From: an uncultured Lachnospiraceae bacterium
GTDB taxonomy: Bacteria > Bacillota > Clostridia > Lachnospirales > Lachnospiraceae
Reading direction: 5' to 3'
Assembly: GCA_910578085.1 (NCBI GenBank)
Contig: CAJTPM010000009.1
Span: 1 to 64,000 of the forward strand
Length of the DNA: 64,000 nucleotides
Positions 15,544 to 23,510 of this stretch are shown in pieces. The translations under genes were made by a program, and so were the position numbers. Each line of letters opens with the position of its first letter. The first letter of the stretch is position 1. The notes under the pieces were generated by a model that worked only from the letters and a program-made list of their open reading frames with translations, searched no databases and was not told the origin of the DNA.

Positions 15544-16259
15544 TCTGATTTCTCCCTCACATTACAAGTAACAATTTCGCTATACGGGAGCTGCTCGATC
15601 CACTGACAGAACTCTCGCCATTCATCCAGCTTATGTTCCCGCCGATACTGGTAGATATTGGACAGAACTTCATAGTTCAGCATTACCGTCCGTTTCTGGT
15701 TATAGGAAGAAGGGAGAAGCTGAATCATCTGCCACCAATGAGTCTTATCTTTTGTATCAAGAAAGACGCTCCGATAATGATTTAATACATAAATAAGATT
15801 TTCCATTACTTTAACCGGAATATCTTCATCTGACATATTGTTGTCGGACCAAAGAAGATGTTCGCAAGAGAAATCTTCCAATGTAAATTCCTTAGCATGA
15901 ATCTTATGCATGGTGGAGCAGGAGTTGGCAACGGTACCAACCTTGTATGTATCAAACTCCTTCCACCAGTAAAGCGGTGCTACGATGTCCATATAGACTG
16001 TGATCATCCGGCGGAATTTTCCGTGAACTGAACCAGCCTTCGCCAGTTTCATCATCAGTTCGTGATCTGCTTTTCCGAGCTGCCACGACTGGTCATATGA
16101 ATGATCACACCCACAATCAACACAGTTCTCACAGCCGATTCCATCATCGCCACCTTTACAAATACCGCTGTCAGATTTATCCCAACTATTCATTGGATTC
16201 CGCATCCCACGGATAACATGATCCCATCCTGTTACTTCAAAGTTTTCAATTTTAATCAT
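15540..16259 (-). CDS. ThyX-fold-like phage protein with Cys-rich insertion
   Basis: 239 aa. The central block APLYWWKEFDTYKVGTVANS followed by CSTMHKIHAKEF resembles the layout of flavin-dependent thymidylate synthase (where an RHR motif precedes N and S residues), but the RHR triad is not present, so catalysis is doubtful. Unusual for this family is a Cys-rich insert near residues 37-53 (CENCVDCGCDH). Conserved in Clostridia phages. It overlaps its neighbours on both sides by 4-8 bp. Alternative: a nucleotide-binding relative with other chemistry. Confidence 0.45.
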   Translation of the reverse strand: MIKIENFEVTGWDHVIRGMRNPMNSWDKSDSGICKGGDDGIGCENCVDCGCDHSYDQSWQLGKADHELMMKLAKAGSVHGKFRRMITVYMDIVAPLYWWKEFDTYKVGTVANSCSTMHKIHAKEFTLEDFSCEHLLWSDNNMSDEDIPVKVMENLIYVLNHYRSVFLDTKDKTHWWQMIQLLPSSYNQKRTVMLNYEVLSNIYQYRREHKLDEWREFCQWIEQLPYSEIVTCNVREKSD

Positions 16260-16719
16260 TGTTTTCGTTCCTCCCTAAAACCTCAATTTTGAACTTCAGT
16301 TCTTTACCGTCCATATCACTAACTCTGAGCTCGCCCAAAATATCATTTAATGATTCAATAGAATCTTCATCAATGACTATAGATTTAGCGTTATGGCGTT
16401 CAAACACTCCAAGTTGTCTACGGAGAGCGTCTACTAATGTCATTCCGTACTCATCAAAGTAATGATCATTTTTCTTTGCCCGATTAGGATATACAAATAA
16501 TTGCTCGTATGTAATTGGCTTTAAAATGGGACAGCCAAGTTCACGAGCCGTTTGAAAAATGTATTCGACCATATGGTGTGTAGGGCAAACAATAACCCCA
16601 TTTGTTTTACTTGCTTCTTTGATAAGCCGTATTGTTTTTCCGGACTGTCTACCACCTACTATAAAATGAGGTCTATTATCTATCCGCTCATTCATACACT
16701 CACATCTCCAATCATCCAT
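16252..16719 (-). CDS. Small P-loop NTPase
   Basis: 155 aa. GGRQSGKT at about residues 22-29 is a Walker A motif; SIVIDED (about residue 113) is a Walker B-like strand. No helicase motifs follow, so it is a compact ATPase or kinase-like protein. VCPTHHMVEYIF resembles helicase motif Ia, hinting at a stripped-down DNA translocase domain. Start chosen after GGAGAAAAAG. It lies downstream of a terminator at 16744-16772 and starts the 16.7-14 kb operon. Confidence 0.6.
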   Translation of the reverse strand: MDDWRCECMNERIDNRPHFIVGGRQSGKTIRLIKEASKTNGVIVCPTHHMVEYIFQTARELGCPILKPITYEQLFVYPNRAKKNDHYFDEYGMTLVDALRRQLGVFERHNAKSIVIDEDSIESLNDILGELRVSDMDGKELKFKIEVLGRNENND

Positions 16720-16743
16720 CTTTTTCTCCTTTTCATAAAAATT

Positions 16744-16772
16744 GGGTGCCAGTCAAATATCAACCAGCACCC
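16744..16772 (-). terminator. Intrinsic terminator after the SPFH gene
   Basis: The stem GGGTGC/GCACCC with a 17-nt loop is followed by AATTTTTA on the gene strand. It lies 8 nt downstream of the SPFH gene stop. Confidence 0.6.
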
Positions 16773-16780
16773 GTTCGCCT

Positions 16781-17743
16781 TTATTCTGTTTCAGTTACTG
16801 TTGTAGCGTCAAATATAATTCCTGCTCCAGAATCATCCCCACTATAATATGTAGGCATCTGTCCGTTCCATTTGTTAATCCACTCCATTCTCAGAATCTC
16901 ATCAGTCAAAGACTGGTTCAAAAGCTCGTTCGCCTGTTTCTCTGCTTCAGCTTCAATCAGCTTTGTTTCAGCCTCGATTCGAGCGGCATCCTGTTTCGCT
17001 TGCGCCTGTACGGACTGCTGCTTAGCTTCTGTCTGAGCTTTCAATAAATTCTGTTCAGCCGTCTCAACAGCTTTCTTTGCTACCGCCTCGTCCGTAATAG
17101 CCTGTTCCAGTGCATCACCGGCATCCATATCCGTAATAGAGATCGCATAAAATTCAACACCATATTTAGCAAATTCCTCAGTCAACATAGTTTCCAGTTC
17201 ATGATATACTTCAGTTCGGCTTTCACCCAAAATATCAATAACGTTGTATTTGGTTGTAACCATTTCCAGCACTCGCTGCGTAGTAGGAATAATAAGATTT
17301 TGGGACATATTATCCATTGTCCGGAACTGTTTGAATACTAAATATGCATTGGACGCACTCACACGATATTTAATATCCAGAACGCTGTTAAGATACTGAG
17401 CATCCATAGTCTGTGTTGTCAAATTCTCTACGGTCATCGTCTGTACTTCTGTACTCATTTTATAGACCTGATCAAATATGTTTTTGCCATGAAAACCTTC
17501 AGATAATGTCTGCTCCCTTGTTCCATCGAACGGACTGTAAATAATACCAACACTATTAGCCGGTATCTTGGTAAAGAATCCAAAAGCTACTATAATAAGG
17601 GCAAGAAAACTCAGCAGATTTCTCTTGCTAAACTTCCAGCTAATTTTTCCGTCGTCAAATCGCCCCTCTCCCGGTATATACCGAAACCCAAGACCGATAA
17701 ATAATATGATTGTTAAAATGATTGAAACTATCAATAATGCCAT
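16781..17743 (-). CDS. Phage-encoded SPFH/prohibitin-family membrane protein
   Basis: 320 aa. Two N-terminal hydrophobic segments (residues 2-20 and 42-60), then a band-7 domain (NSVGIIYSPFDG to about residue 215; VLDIKYRVSASNAYLVF is typical) and an Ala/Glu/Gln-rich coiled coil (about 215-275). SPFH proteins form membrane rings; bacterial HflK/HflC of this family bind and restrain FtsH. The host copies are at 44321-46434, next to the integration site. A phage copy could mimic or compete with them. It is well above typical phage gene conservation in domain clarity. Confidence 0.8.
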   Translation of the reverse strand: MALLIVSIILTIILFIGLGFRYIPGEGRFDDGKISWKFSKRNLLSFLALIIVAFGFFTKIPANSVGIIYSPFDGTREQTLSEGFHGKNIFDQVYKMSTEVQTMTVENLTTQTMDAQYLNSVLDIKYRVSASNAYLVFKQFRTMDNMSQNLIIPTTQRVLEMVTTKYNVIDILGESRTEVYHELETMLTEEFAKYGVEFYAISITDMDAGDALEQAITDEAVAKKAVETAEQNLLKAQTEAKQQSVQAQAKQDAARIEAETKLIEAEAEKQANELLNQSLTDEILRMEWINKWNGQMPTYYSGDDSGAGIIFDATTVTETE

Positions 17744-17816
17744 AACTTTCTCCTTTCAAATTTGAGTTTTTAGTTCCTTATTCAGTTGTCTTACTTCTCG
17801 ATTTTAATTCTATGTT

Positions 17817-18014
17817 TTACTCATCCTCAGTTCCTCCTTTCTCCATACATATTTCGCAATGGCAATCAGTTGAGGGAGTCCCTTTGGAATATAATCCGCA
17901 GTAGGCTCCCTCATTTGTATCATGAATCCGTATTTTTCGTTCTTTACACTTGTATTCACCCCAAGATTCACAAAATATAGCTTTCGAGCAGGTGGTACAG
18001 TTTTTACTATCCAT
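17817..18014 (-). CDS. Small Cys-rich zinc-binding protein, 65 aa
   Basis: Nine cysteines in 65 residues: CTTCSKAIFC, YKCKER, YCGLY, CHCEIC. The spacing supports two zinc sites. Conserved small proteins of this type occur in many Clostridia phages and may bind nucleic acid or host proteins. It lies in a 270-bp stretch between the SPFH gene and a small operon, with GGAGG-like sequences just upstream. Function unknown. Confidence 0.55.
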   Translation of the reverse strand: MDSKNCTTCSKAIFCESWGEYKCKERKIRIHDTNEGAYCGLYSKGTPSTDCHCEICMEKGGTEDE

Positions 18015-18028
18015 ACTTTATTATCCTC

Positions 18029-18292
18029 TTAGCCTTTCGGTTTATTTGCCATTGCTGTTAGATAAGTATTGATCGCAAATGAACGTAAATCTGATTTCAT
18101 ATCTAAAAACTCGTTTATCGGAAAAATATTATCAACTGCATGTTTTTCTTTATAGAATGTTACTGATATACAATCCGTGTACGAATATTCCGGCGGTCGT
18201 ATGTGAAAACGTACAGTATCTAAATTTTCATCCAATGCAATCTGAGAAGCTAAATCCATGATTAGTTTTTTGATAGAGTTACTTTCGTTCAT
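18029..18292 (-). CDS. Hypothetical phage protein, 87 aa
   Basis: Soluble alpha/beta protein (SIKKLIMDLASQIALDEN, VRFHIRPPEYSYTDC). Start ATG is 7 nt after GAGAGGAGG; it overlaps the 45-aa gene upstream by 14 bp, so the two are coupled. No motif recognised. Only moderately conserved in appearance; ends with a basic KPKG tail. Confidence 0.5.
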   Translation of the reverse strand: MNESNSIKKLIMDLASQIALDENLDTVRFHIRPPEYSYTDCISVTFYKEKHAVDNIFPINEFLDMKSDLRSFAINTYLTAMANKPKG

Positions 18293-18416
18293 TGTTGACC
18301 TCCTCTCTAACAGCAATGATAAGGCGCTCTATTGTAGAAGTACCTTTGGTGTAGAAATCAGGATTCAAATACTCCTTCAGCTCATCTACCAAAATATCAA
18401 TTTTAGTGCTTCCCAT
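18279..18416 (-). CDS. Small helical protein, 45 aa
   Basis: MGSTKIDILVDELKEYLNPD starts a fully helical small protein ending EEVNNERK. AAGGAGG lies 8 nt before the ATG inside the end of the HAD gene (14-bp overlap). It is not long enough to classify; the overlap at both ends supports it being a real coding gene. Function unknown. Confidence 0.5.
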   Translation of the reverse strand: MGSTKIDILVDELKEYLNPDFYTKGTSTIERLIIAVREEVNNERK

Positions 18417-19434
18417 TTTCTACCTCCTTACGTTCTCTATTTTGCCTCTCGTAATGCATTGCCCGTCGGCTCTTAAATTCCTCAAGATTGATTTCTTCCC
18501 ACCCATTTGGAGCATCCTTAAAATATCTGTTGATCTCGGCAGTCGTTCCATCCGGCTCGATAACTTTAAAAATACCGACTGTATCGAAGTCACCATTCTT
18601 CCTATCCGTTAAATATTCCTCACATACAGCTTTGTAAGGTTTATCTGCTGGAATATAAGGCATAGTAATCGGGTATTTTTCCCTGAGAATCTGGTCTACA
18701 AGTCCAGAGTGCCATGTGGTATTCGTAATAGTATCAACCATGATAAAGCGATCAACATCTCGAAATTCCACTGAACCATCGGTATAGACATATTTGAACA
18801 GGGAACTCTTTCGTTTGCACTGATAGTTGATTACTTCACCATTCTCCCCACTTACATCAGCAATATCGCTCCAGATATCATCCGTATCCTCTATTGGAGT
18901 CAACGGATTTCCGTCAATAAGCCGATTGAGAATCTGCTTTGTAAGACCGATGCTGAAACCGGTATGACCATCTTCTTCAAGACTTTTAAAAGCTTTCAAT
19001 GCACTCTCATAGCAAGCACAGCCATAGTCCCATTCTTCTTTGGCTCTGTCTCCTCGTTCGTGTTTGCAAGCAATCTCAACTTCCAACTCTGCCCACGTCA
19101 AAAGGTTAGATTTTGTTTCCTCTTTTAAGGGCATCACGTTTCGGTCGTCGATATACTCATTCGCAAATATCTTTCTGGTATCACCGCCAAATTCCTCAAT
19201 AATCTCTGGGACATTCTGATTGACCGCATCAAATATCAATCCCTGGTTACGACACCATCTGACAGCCGCATCAAGAAGCTCATTTATCCGGCATGTCCAC
19301 AAAACAACCTTTGCTCCGTTACGCTGTTTGTCTTTTAAATATGCGATGGTATTGTTTTTCGGATCACCAATTTGTGGATACTTGTTCTCGCATAAAGTTC
19401 CATCAAAATCTACTGCTATAACATATGTACTCAT
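18403..19434 (-). CDS. HAD-like phosphatase fused to a conserved phage domain
   Basis: 343 aa from the ATG after GAAAGGAGAAAAACA. Residues 6-10 are DFDGT, the HAD nucleophile motif, and GAKVVLWTCR holds motif II. The HAD part is short (about 115 residues). After it comes an ELEVEIACKHERGDR helix and a phage-type domain with ILNRLIDGNPLTPIEDTDD (about residues 170-190) and C-terminal beta strands. The HAD half probably removes phosphate from a nucleotide or sugar; the second half is unknown. Two-domain fusions of this kind recur in Clostridia phages. Confidence 0.65.
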   Translation of the reverse strand: MSTYVIAVDFDGTLCENKYPQIGDPKNNTIAYLKDKQRNGAKVVLWTCRINELLDAAVRWCRNQGLIFDAVNQNVPEIIEEFGGDTRKIFANEYIDDRNVMPLKEETKSNLLTWAELEVEIACKHERGDRAKEEWDYGCACYESALKAFKSLEEDGHTGFSIGLTKQILNRLIDGNPLTPIEDTDDIWSDIADVSGENGEVINYQCKRKSSLFKYVYTDGSVEFRDVDRFIMVDTITNTTWHSGLVDQILREKYPITMPYIPADKPYKAVCEEYLTDRKNGDFDTVGIFKVIEPDGTTAEINRYFKDAPNGWEEINLEEFKSRRAMHYERQNRERKEVENGKH

Positions 19435-19447
19435 TGTTTTTCTCCTT

Positions 19448-19759
19448 TCATTCGTGTTCTCTAACAAACACATGAAACACAAAGTTAGCACCGCTGTTTT
19501 GTTGTACCTGAAACGAATCAATATAATCCTCAATAGGTTCATAACATTTCTGGCCAGTTCCGCAAAGAGTTACTTTTACAGCTCGTTCACGCTGTTCGCT
19601 ATCAACCATTATCCATAGACACGGTGTATTTTCCTGAACATCCAGCTTTAAGATTTGTTGCTTAATCTTTACAGCCGTATATGGATCTGTTTTAAGAAGA
19701 GGAACCTTTATAATCTGTTCAGTCGCAGGTGTTAGTGGGTATTTATAAATCGTTCGCAT
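19448..19759 (-). CDS. DUF7352-like phage protein
   Basis: 103 aa, beta-rich. MRTIYKYPL opens it, and VQENTPCLWIMVDSEQ (about residues 41-56) plus a terminal FVFHVFVREHE strand match a small conserved phage family of unknown function. It sits between the radical SAM gene (9-bp gap) and the HAD gene. The stop and the next ribosome site are close, so it is cotranscribed. Confidence 0.6.
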   Translation of the reverse strand: MRTIYKYPLTPATEQIIKVPLLKTDPYTAVKIKQQILKLDVQENTPCLWIMVDSEQRERAVKVTLCGTGQKCYEPIEDYIDSFQVQQNSGANFVFHVFVREHE

Positions 19760-19768
19760 TTCTGATTA

Positions 19769-20659
19769 CTACCTCCCATGTTCTTTCATCCATTGCTGCA
19801 CATACCAAAGTTGACCACATCCTCCACCAATATCATCCTGACCATCAGGATTAAAAATTCTGGTGTTATATCCTTTTCTTAAAAACTGCTGTTCAAATTG
19901 GCGAATTTGAGAAAGATTTTTATAACCAGCGTCTTTCATATTTTCGTCTTTTGAACAGACTACGGAAAATGTAAAGCAGAATATCAAAGGACTAAATAAA
20001 TCCATCAATTGATCTGCATTCGGTTTAGAGCCGTTCGTTCCATCCAAGCAATAATTGAGATAGGGCTTTCTACCTGTTTCTTTCCACCAGAGAATTCCAT
20101 AGTCTCTGATCTGGGCAAGGGACATTTTATCCTTATACGGAATCAAAATATCACGCTGGTAGTCCCACGCTTTGTGAATCGAAAACTGAAGCCCGATTTT
20201 CTCGATTTCGCAAGATAGCTTCAACAGCTTATTAAAATTTTCCGGTTCATTAGGTCCAATAGTTGACAGAAGCAACTCTGCTTTCGGGAACTTTGAATGT
20301 AATTTCCTAATTGCAGACTCCACGTTTCCCCAATTCAGCATTGGTTCCCCCATTGACATAAACATAATTTGGAATCTTTCCGCATCCTGAATAGATGAAA
20401 AAATTTTCTTATCCGAAAGGATAGCAATAATCTGCCCAACAATCTCGTCGGAATCGAGATTGCGAATAAATTTATTTCCTGTTCCGCAAAACTTACATCC
20501 AACTGGACATCCGCTCATTGTTGAGCAACATATTACAGTTCTTTTCATAAAACTTTCATAGCGATATAAAACCGCCTCCACAACATAATCTTCCCCTGTA
20601 AAAACATACTTAAATACATTCCCCTCATTACTTTCAAATACTTTACAATTTCCGTTCAT
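19769..20659 (-). CDS. RlmN/Cfr-like radical SAM methyltransferase homolog
   Basis: 296 aa. CPVGCKFC (about residues 51-58) is the CX3CX2C cluster; SMGEPMLN and STIGPNEP match the GEP and ST motifs of RlmN/Cfr, and GGGCGQL near residue 280 holds the C-terminal cysteine that forms the methyl-transfer adduct. RlmN and Cfr methylate C2 or C8 of A2503 of 23S rRNA (RlmN also a tRNA). This copy lacks most of the N-terminal accessory domain of housekeeping RlmN (usually about 350-380 aa total), so its RNA substrate is uncertain. Start follows GAAAGGAGAAAACGAG. Confidence 0.7.
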   Translation of the reverse strand: MNGNCKVFESNEGNVFKYVFTGEDYVVEAVLYRYESFMKRTVICCSTMSGCPVGCKFCGTGNKFIRNLDSDEIVGQIIAILSDKKIFSSIQDAERFQIMFMSMGEPMLNWGNVESAIRKLHSKFPKAELLLSTIGPNEPENFNKLLKLSCEIEKIGLQFSIHKAWDYQRDILIPYKDKMSLAQIRDYGILWWKETGRKPYLNYCLDGTNGSKPNADQLMDLFSPLIFCFTFSVVCSKDENMKDAGYKNLSQIRQFEQQFLRKGYNTRIFNPDGQDDIGGGCGQLWYVQQWMKEHGR

Positions 20660-20685
20660 CTCGTTTTCTCCTTTCAAATATAAAA

Positions 20686-20708
20686 AGCGCCCTAATAGTT
20701 TCGGCGCT
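20686..20708 (-). terminator. Terminator hairpin overlapping a stop codon
   Basis: The stem AGCGCC/GGCGCT encloses the TAG stop of the gene 20692-21000 in its loop, followed by TTTTTATATTTG on the gene strand. Stop codons inside terminator loops recur in this element (35516, 39119). Confidence 0.6.
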
Positions 20709-21000
20709 GATACGGCAAATTCTTCTGAACTTTTTTATTTACTCTATAGGTAGATATATTCTGATTGTGAAGATAATCCTTCTTATGATATTTGATAGGC
20801 GGTACCCCATTTGGCTTTTTAGGTTCCTTTGCCTTTTTTCGCATACATTTTAGAAAATCTTCAAAATTACTTGCTGTTTCTTCTATGACATCGTTAAATA
20901 TTTTGGAAAAAGCTTGAGCTGCTTCTTGTAATGAGATTCCAAATGCTTTCAACGCTGCGGATAGGAGTTTACAAGCTTCTTGGAGTTCGGTTGTATCCAT
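20692..21000 (-). CDS. Hypothetical phage protein with basic tail, 102 aa
   Basis: A helical N-terminus (ELQEACKLLSAALKAFGISL to about residue 50) is followed by a Lys-rich, proline-containing C-terminus (KKAKEPKKPNGVPPIKYHKK) that may bind nucleic acid. Its TAG stop lies in the loop of a terminator. A ribosome site AAAGGAGAAGAC precedes the ATG. No family recognised with confidence. Confidence 0.5.
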   Translation of the reverse strand: MDTTELQEACKLLSAALKAFGISLQEAAQAFSKIFNDVIEETASNFEDFLKCMRKKAKEPKKPNGVPPIKYHKKDYLHNQNISTYRVNKKVQKNLPYQRRNY

Positions 21001-21015
21001 TGTCTTCTCCTTTAC

Positions 21016-21183
21016 TTATAAAATTGCTAAAACCGCTAAAACTGTCATTACCAAATCAAATCCCAAACAGAAAGTGGCAAGAAGCCCAACTATTTTTCTT
21101 TTTTCTATCTCTTCGTTTTTAAGATCTTCATTGGTAAGGATACTAAAAAAGTAGAAATTGTTATCTCTATCTTTATAAAACAT
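21016..21183 (-). CDS. Small membrane protein, 55 aa
   Basis: Charged N-terminus (MFYKDRDNNFYFF, then NEEIEKRK), followed by a hydrophobic segment at residues 31-55 (IVGLLATFCLGFDLVMTVLA, then VLAIL) ending at the stop. The tail-anchored layout would leave the N-terminus in the cytoplasm. Weak ribosome site. It fills the gap between two real genes. Confidence 0.45.
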   Translation of the reverse strand: MFYKDRDNNFYFFSILTNEDLKNEEIEKRKIVGLLATFCLGFDLVMTVLAVLAIL

Positions 21184-21186
21184 GTT

Positions 21187-21360
21187 TTATATACCCACTT
21201 TCTTTGTAAGTTTCTGATACAGTTCTTTTGCTTCATTACCTTTGAAAGCATTGACAATATCAATTTCTTTTTCTGTTCCTCGTCTTCCAACAATCAACAC
21301 CGGAATGTCTCCATGTGTATAGTCAAAACTTACCAGAAAAGTATCAGATTTGTTTTTCAT
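21187..21360 (-). CDS. Hypothetical phage protein, 57 aa
   Basis: From the ATG after GAGAGGAGAATTCG: DTFLVSFDYTHGDIPVLIVG suggests a small beta-sheet protein, followed by an EKEIDIVNAFKGNEAKELY helix. Similar short alpha/beta proteins lie between helicase and radical SAM genes in related phages. No motif; function unknown. Confidence 0.5.
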   Translation of the reverse strand: MKNKSDTFLVSFDYTHGDIPVLIVGRRGTEKEIDIVNAFKGNEAKELYQKLTKKVGI

Positions 21361-21373
21361 CGAATTCTCCTCT

Positions 21374-22648
21374 CTATGCGACATTGGGTAATGATTCAGA
21401 AGCGAACGTGTATCGCTTTGCGTATCCTGTCGCATTAAAATCTTTCTTTTCTTTTAATGTCCTACTAATTGCCAAATCAATCCCGGAACGAGATTTCAAA
21501 TGATAATAATACAAATCCTTGAATGGTGTATTCAATCTGTCAATTCGTCCAGATGATTGTTTCATGATCTTATAGGAGTAGTTCTGCGAGTAAAATATAA
21601 TGGTATCTGTTTTGATACAGTTCCATCCCTCAGCTCCAGCATTATATTGAACTAAATATACCCATTTCTTACTATCTGGAACCGGTTGATGACAATGCCC
21701 GTTCCATTCCGCAATCTCAACATCATCCCCATAAGCCAAATTTTTTAATATATCAAGCTCATAGTCAAAATTATAAAATATGATAGCTCTTGGATGTTTC
21801 TCCACAATCTCTAACAAAGCTATTTGTCTTGATTGGTCACTGTTTACGATTTTCCTCCAAACATAACAAAGTTCTCCAGCATTGACGATCGGCTCTTCCG
21901 TATAAGGATTCCACCGGGTTCTTGATACATCCTTATACTTTTCAATACTATATTTAACAAACACATCTTCGTGATGCGAAACCGTGGTTCGTCTAAAGTT
22001 CATGTTTACCAAAATATCGTTCCTATGCCGTATCAATTTCCCGGTGTTTAAATATCGATCCACTTTCGGGAACTTACTGAATCGGCTGTAGACAATGTGC
22101 TCTCTGATGAACTCTGTCCGATTCTTATAGAATCCGTTTGCAATAAAAACTGGAATATAATCTTGCCATGTATCTCCCGGAGTAGCCGATAACAGTATCC
22201 ATTGGTTGTGTTTCGCTATCTTCAAGAACGACTTTACCCATGCTCCAGAACCGACAACTCTCTGTTCGTCAAATATAAAGAAAGCATCCATAGCATCTTC
22301 ATACTTTTTTATATTGTTCCATGAATCAACAATTACCGTGTTCTGGTATAAACTCACTTCTGGATTAGTAGAAAGAAGGAAGGGCGAAAGCTCACCCTCC
22401 CATTCCTTCGTATCCCGTTTCCGGGCAGTTGTTATAATGTATAAATCTTTCGGTGAGTCTCCCATAGGAACATAATTATCTCCAGCAACACCTCCAAGAA
22501 GTTCTCCACCGTTCAGAAAGAAGTAATAAGCAAGAGCTGTCCTCGATTTGCCAGAACCAACATCACCACAAAGGATACAACCGTTTTTCATTTGATTAAC
22601 GGCTTTCATTTGGTAATCGTATAATTCAAGTCCCATTACCCCTCTCAT
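21374..22648 (-). CDS. SF2 (SNF2-type) DNA helicase
   Basis: 424 aa. CGDVGSGKS (about residues 27-35) is Walker A; FFIFDEQ is the DEAD/H-box-like motif II; WILLSATPG is motif III; NAGAEGWN and QSSGRIDR (about residue 370) are motifs V and VI. This is the compact SNF2-like helicase common in phage replication modules. Start is uncertain between ATGs at 22648 (AAGGAA 5 nt upstream) and 22636. It overlaps the methylase remnant upstream by 23 bp. Probably unwinds or remodels DNA at replication or recombination sites. Confidence 0.8.
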   Translation of the reverse strand: MRGVMGLELYDYQMKAVNQMKNGCILCGDVGSGKSRTALAYYFFLNGGELLGGVAGDNYVPMGDSPKDLYIITTARKRDTKEWEGELSPFLLSTNPEVSLYQNTVIVDSWNNIKKYEDAMDAFFIFDEQRVVGSGAWVKSFLKIAKHNQWILLSATPGDTWQDYIPVFIANGFYKNRTEFIREHIVYSRFSKFPKVDRYLNTGKLIRHRNDILVNMNFRRTTVSHHEDVFVKYSIEKYKDVSRTRWNPYTEEPIVNAGELCYVWRKIVNSDQSRQIALLEIVEKHPRAIIFYNFDYELDILKNLAYGDDVEIAEWNGHCHQPVPDSKKWVYLVQYNAGAEGWNCIKTDTIIFYSQNYSYKIMKQSSGRIDRLNTPFKDLYYYHLKSRSGIDLAISRTLKEKKDFNATGYAKRYTFASESLPNVA

Positions 22649-23240
22649 CAATTTCCTTTGAAATATCATTAACTGCTATTTTTGCCATTAAGTCGCACAC
22701 ATGATATGGCGTGAAAAATTGTCCCCTATGCTCGTCATAAAGTCTCAATTCTATAAAAATACCGCCCAGGAAGTCCTGCTCTGGATTTTCTTCCAAAGCC
22801 ATGACTGTATGAGCGGCAAGTTCAGGAAACAGTTTCTGATCGTCTTTGCTGTATTTGTTGATGATTTTTAAATATCTTTTTTCTCTCTCATCGTAGTGGT
22901 TTTTGTCAATCGGATTGGACAGAGAACAGGCAAACATCACTACAAAATCTCTCCACACATCCCATGCCCGATGATGAGTGGTAAGCCGTCCGAACACTCT
23001 TAGAAACTCTTTTCTCGCATCTAACTTCTTCTGTGGAATCGTTGGAGATGCGGTATCTTTTTCAGGCTTTTCTTTTTTCAAAATATAATCCGGCATCTTC
23101 GGTGGCTCATACTTAGGCGGCAGATAAGATGGTTTCTGTTTTTCTTCTGCTTTAGGAAGCGGTTTTGCCGGAGCAACAGCAGGTTTTAGTTTGGCTGTAT
23201 ACTTCTGCTGCTTTGGTTTCTTTTTCTTCCAAAATGGCAT
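22626..23240 (-). pseudogene. N-6 DNA methylase N-terminal remnant
   Basis: 204 aa. After a Lys/Pro-rich start, RVFGRLTTHHRAWDVWRDFV and later GQFFTPYHVCDLMAKI match the front of HsdM-like N-6 adenine methylases, where the TP motif begins the SAM-binding domain. The frame ends about 17 residues later (SKEIDERGNGT), before the DPACGxG SAM loop and the NPPY catalytic motif. It is open and has a good ribosome site, so it may still be translated as a DNA-binding or structural piece, but it cannot methylate. It overlaps the helicase gene. Confidence 0.6.
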
Positions 23241-23266
23241 AATTTTCTCCTTTCGTTATCACAATT

Positions 23267-23449
23267 TTATAATTTACAATAAAGATCCTTTCTCGCTTCT
23301 CCGCACCAAAGTTTTTTACCATCATCAGTCAAAATGGTTACAATGCCATCTCTAAATCTATATCCTTCGACTATTTTTCCCTCATTCCATTTTCCATCAT
23401 GGAACATTGCGGCTCTTTGTCCTACAACATATGGAAATTTATCGTTCAT
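23267..23449 (-). CDS. Small SH3/Tudor-like phage protein, 60 aa
   Basis: From the ATG after GAAAGGAGAAAAGGT: VVGQRAAMFHDGKWNEGKIV and VTILTDDGKKLWCGEARK form an antiparallel beta pattern like small SH3 or Tudor barrels. It lies between SSB and the methylase remnant, followed by short gaps. Function unknown; a partner of the DNA enzymes nearby is possible. Confidence 0.45.
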   Translation of the reverse strand: MNDKFPYVVGQRAAMFHDGKWNEGKIVEGYRFRDGIVTILTDDGKKLWCGEARKDLYCKL

Positions 23450-23470
23450 ACCTTTTCTCCTTTCATAAAA

Positions 23471-23498
23471 GAGCCACCGCCAATTCAGACAGTGGCTC
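23471..23498 (-). terminator. Intrinsic terminator after the SSB gene
   Basis: Perfect 7-bp stem GAGCCAC/GTGGCTC with a 14-nt loop, followed by TTTTATGAAAGGAG on the gene strand. It lies just downstream of the ssDNA-binding protein gene. Confidence 0.6.
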
Positions 23499-23510
23499 CC
23501 AAAATATAAT

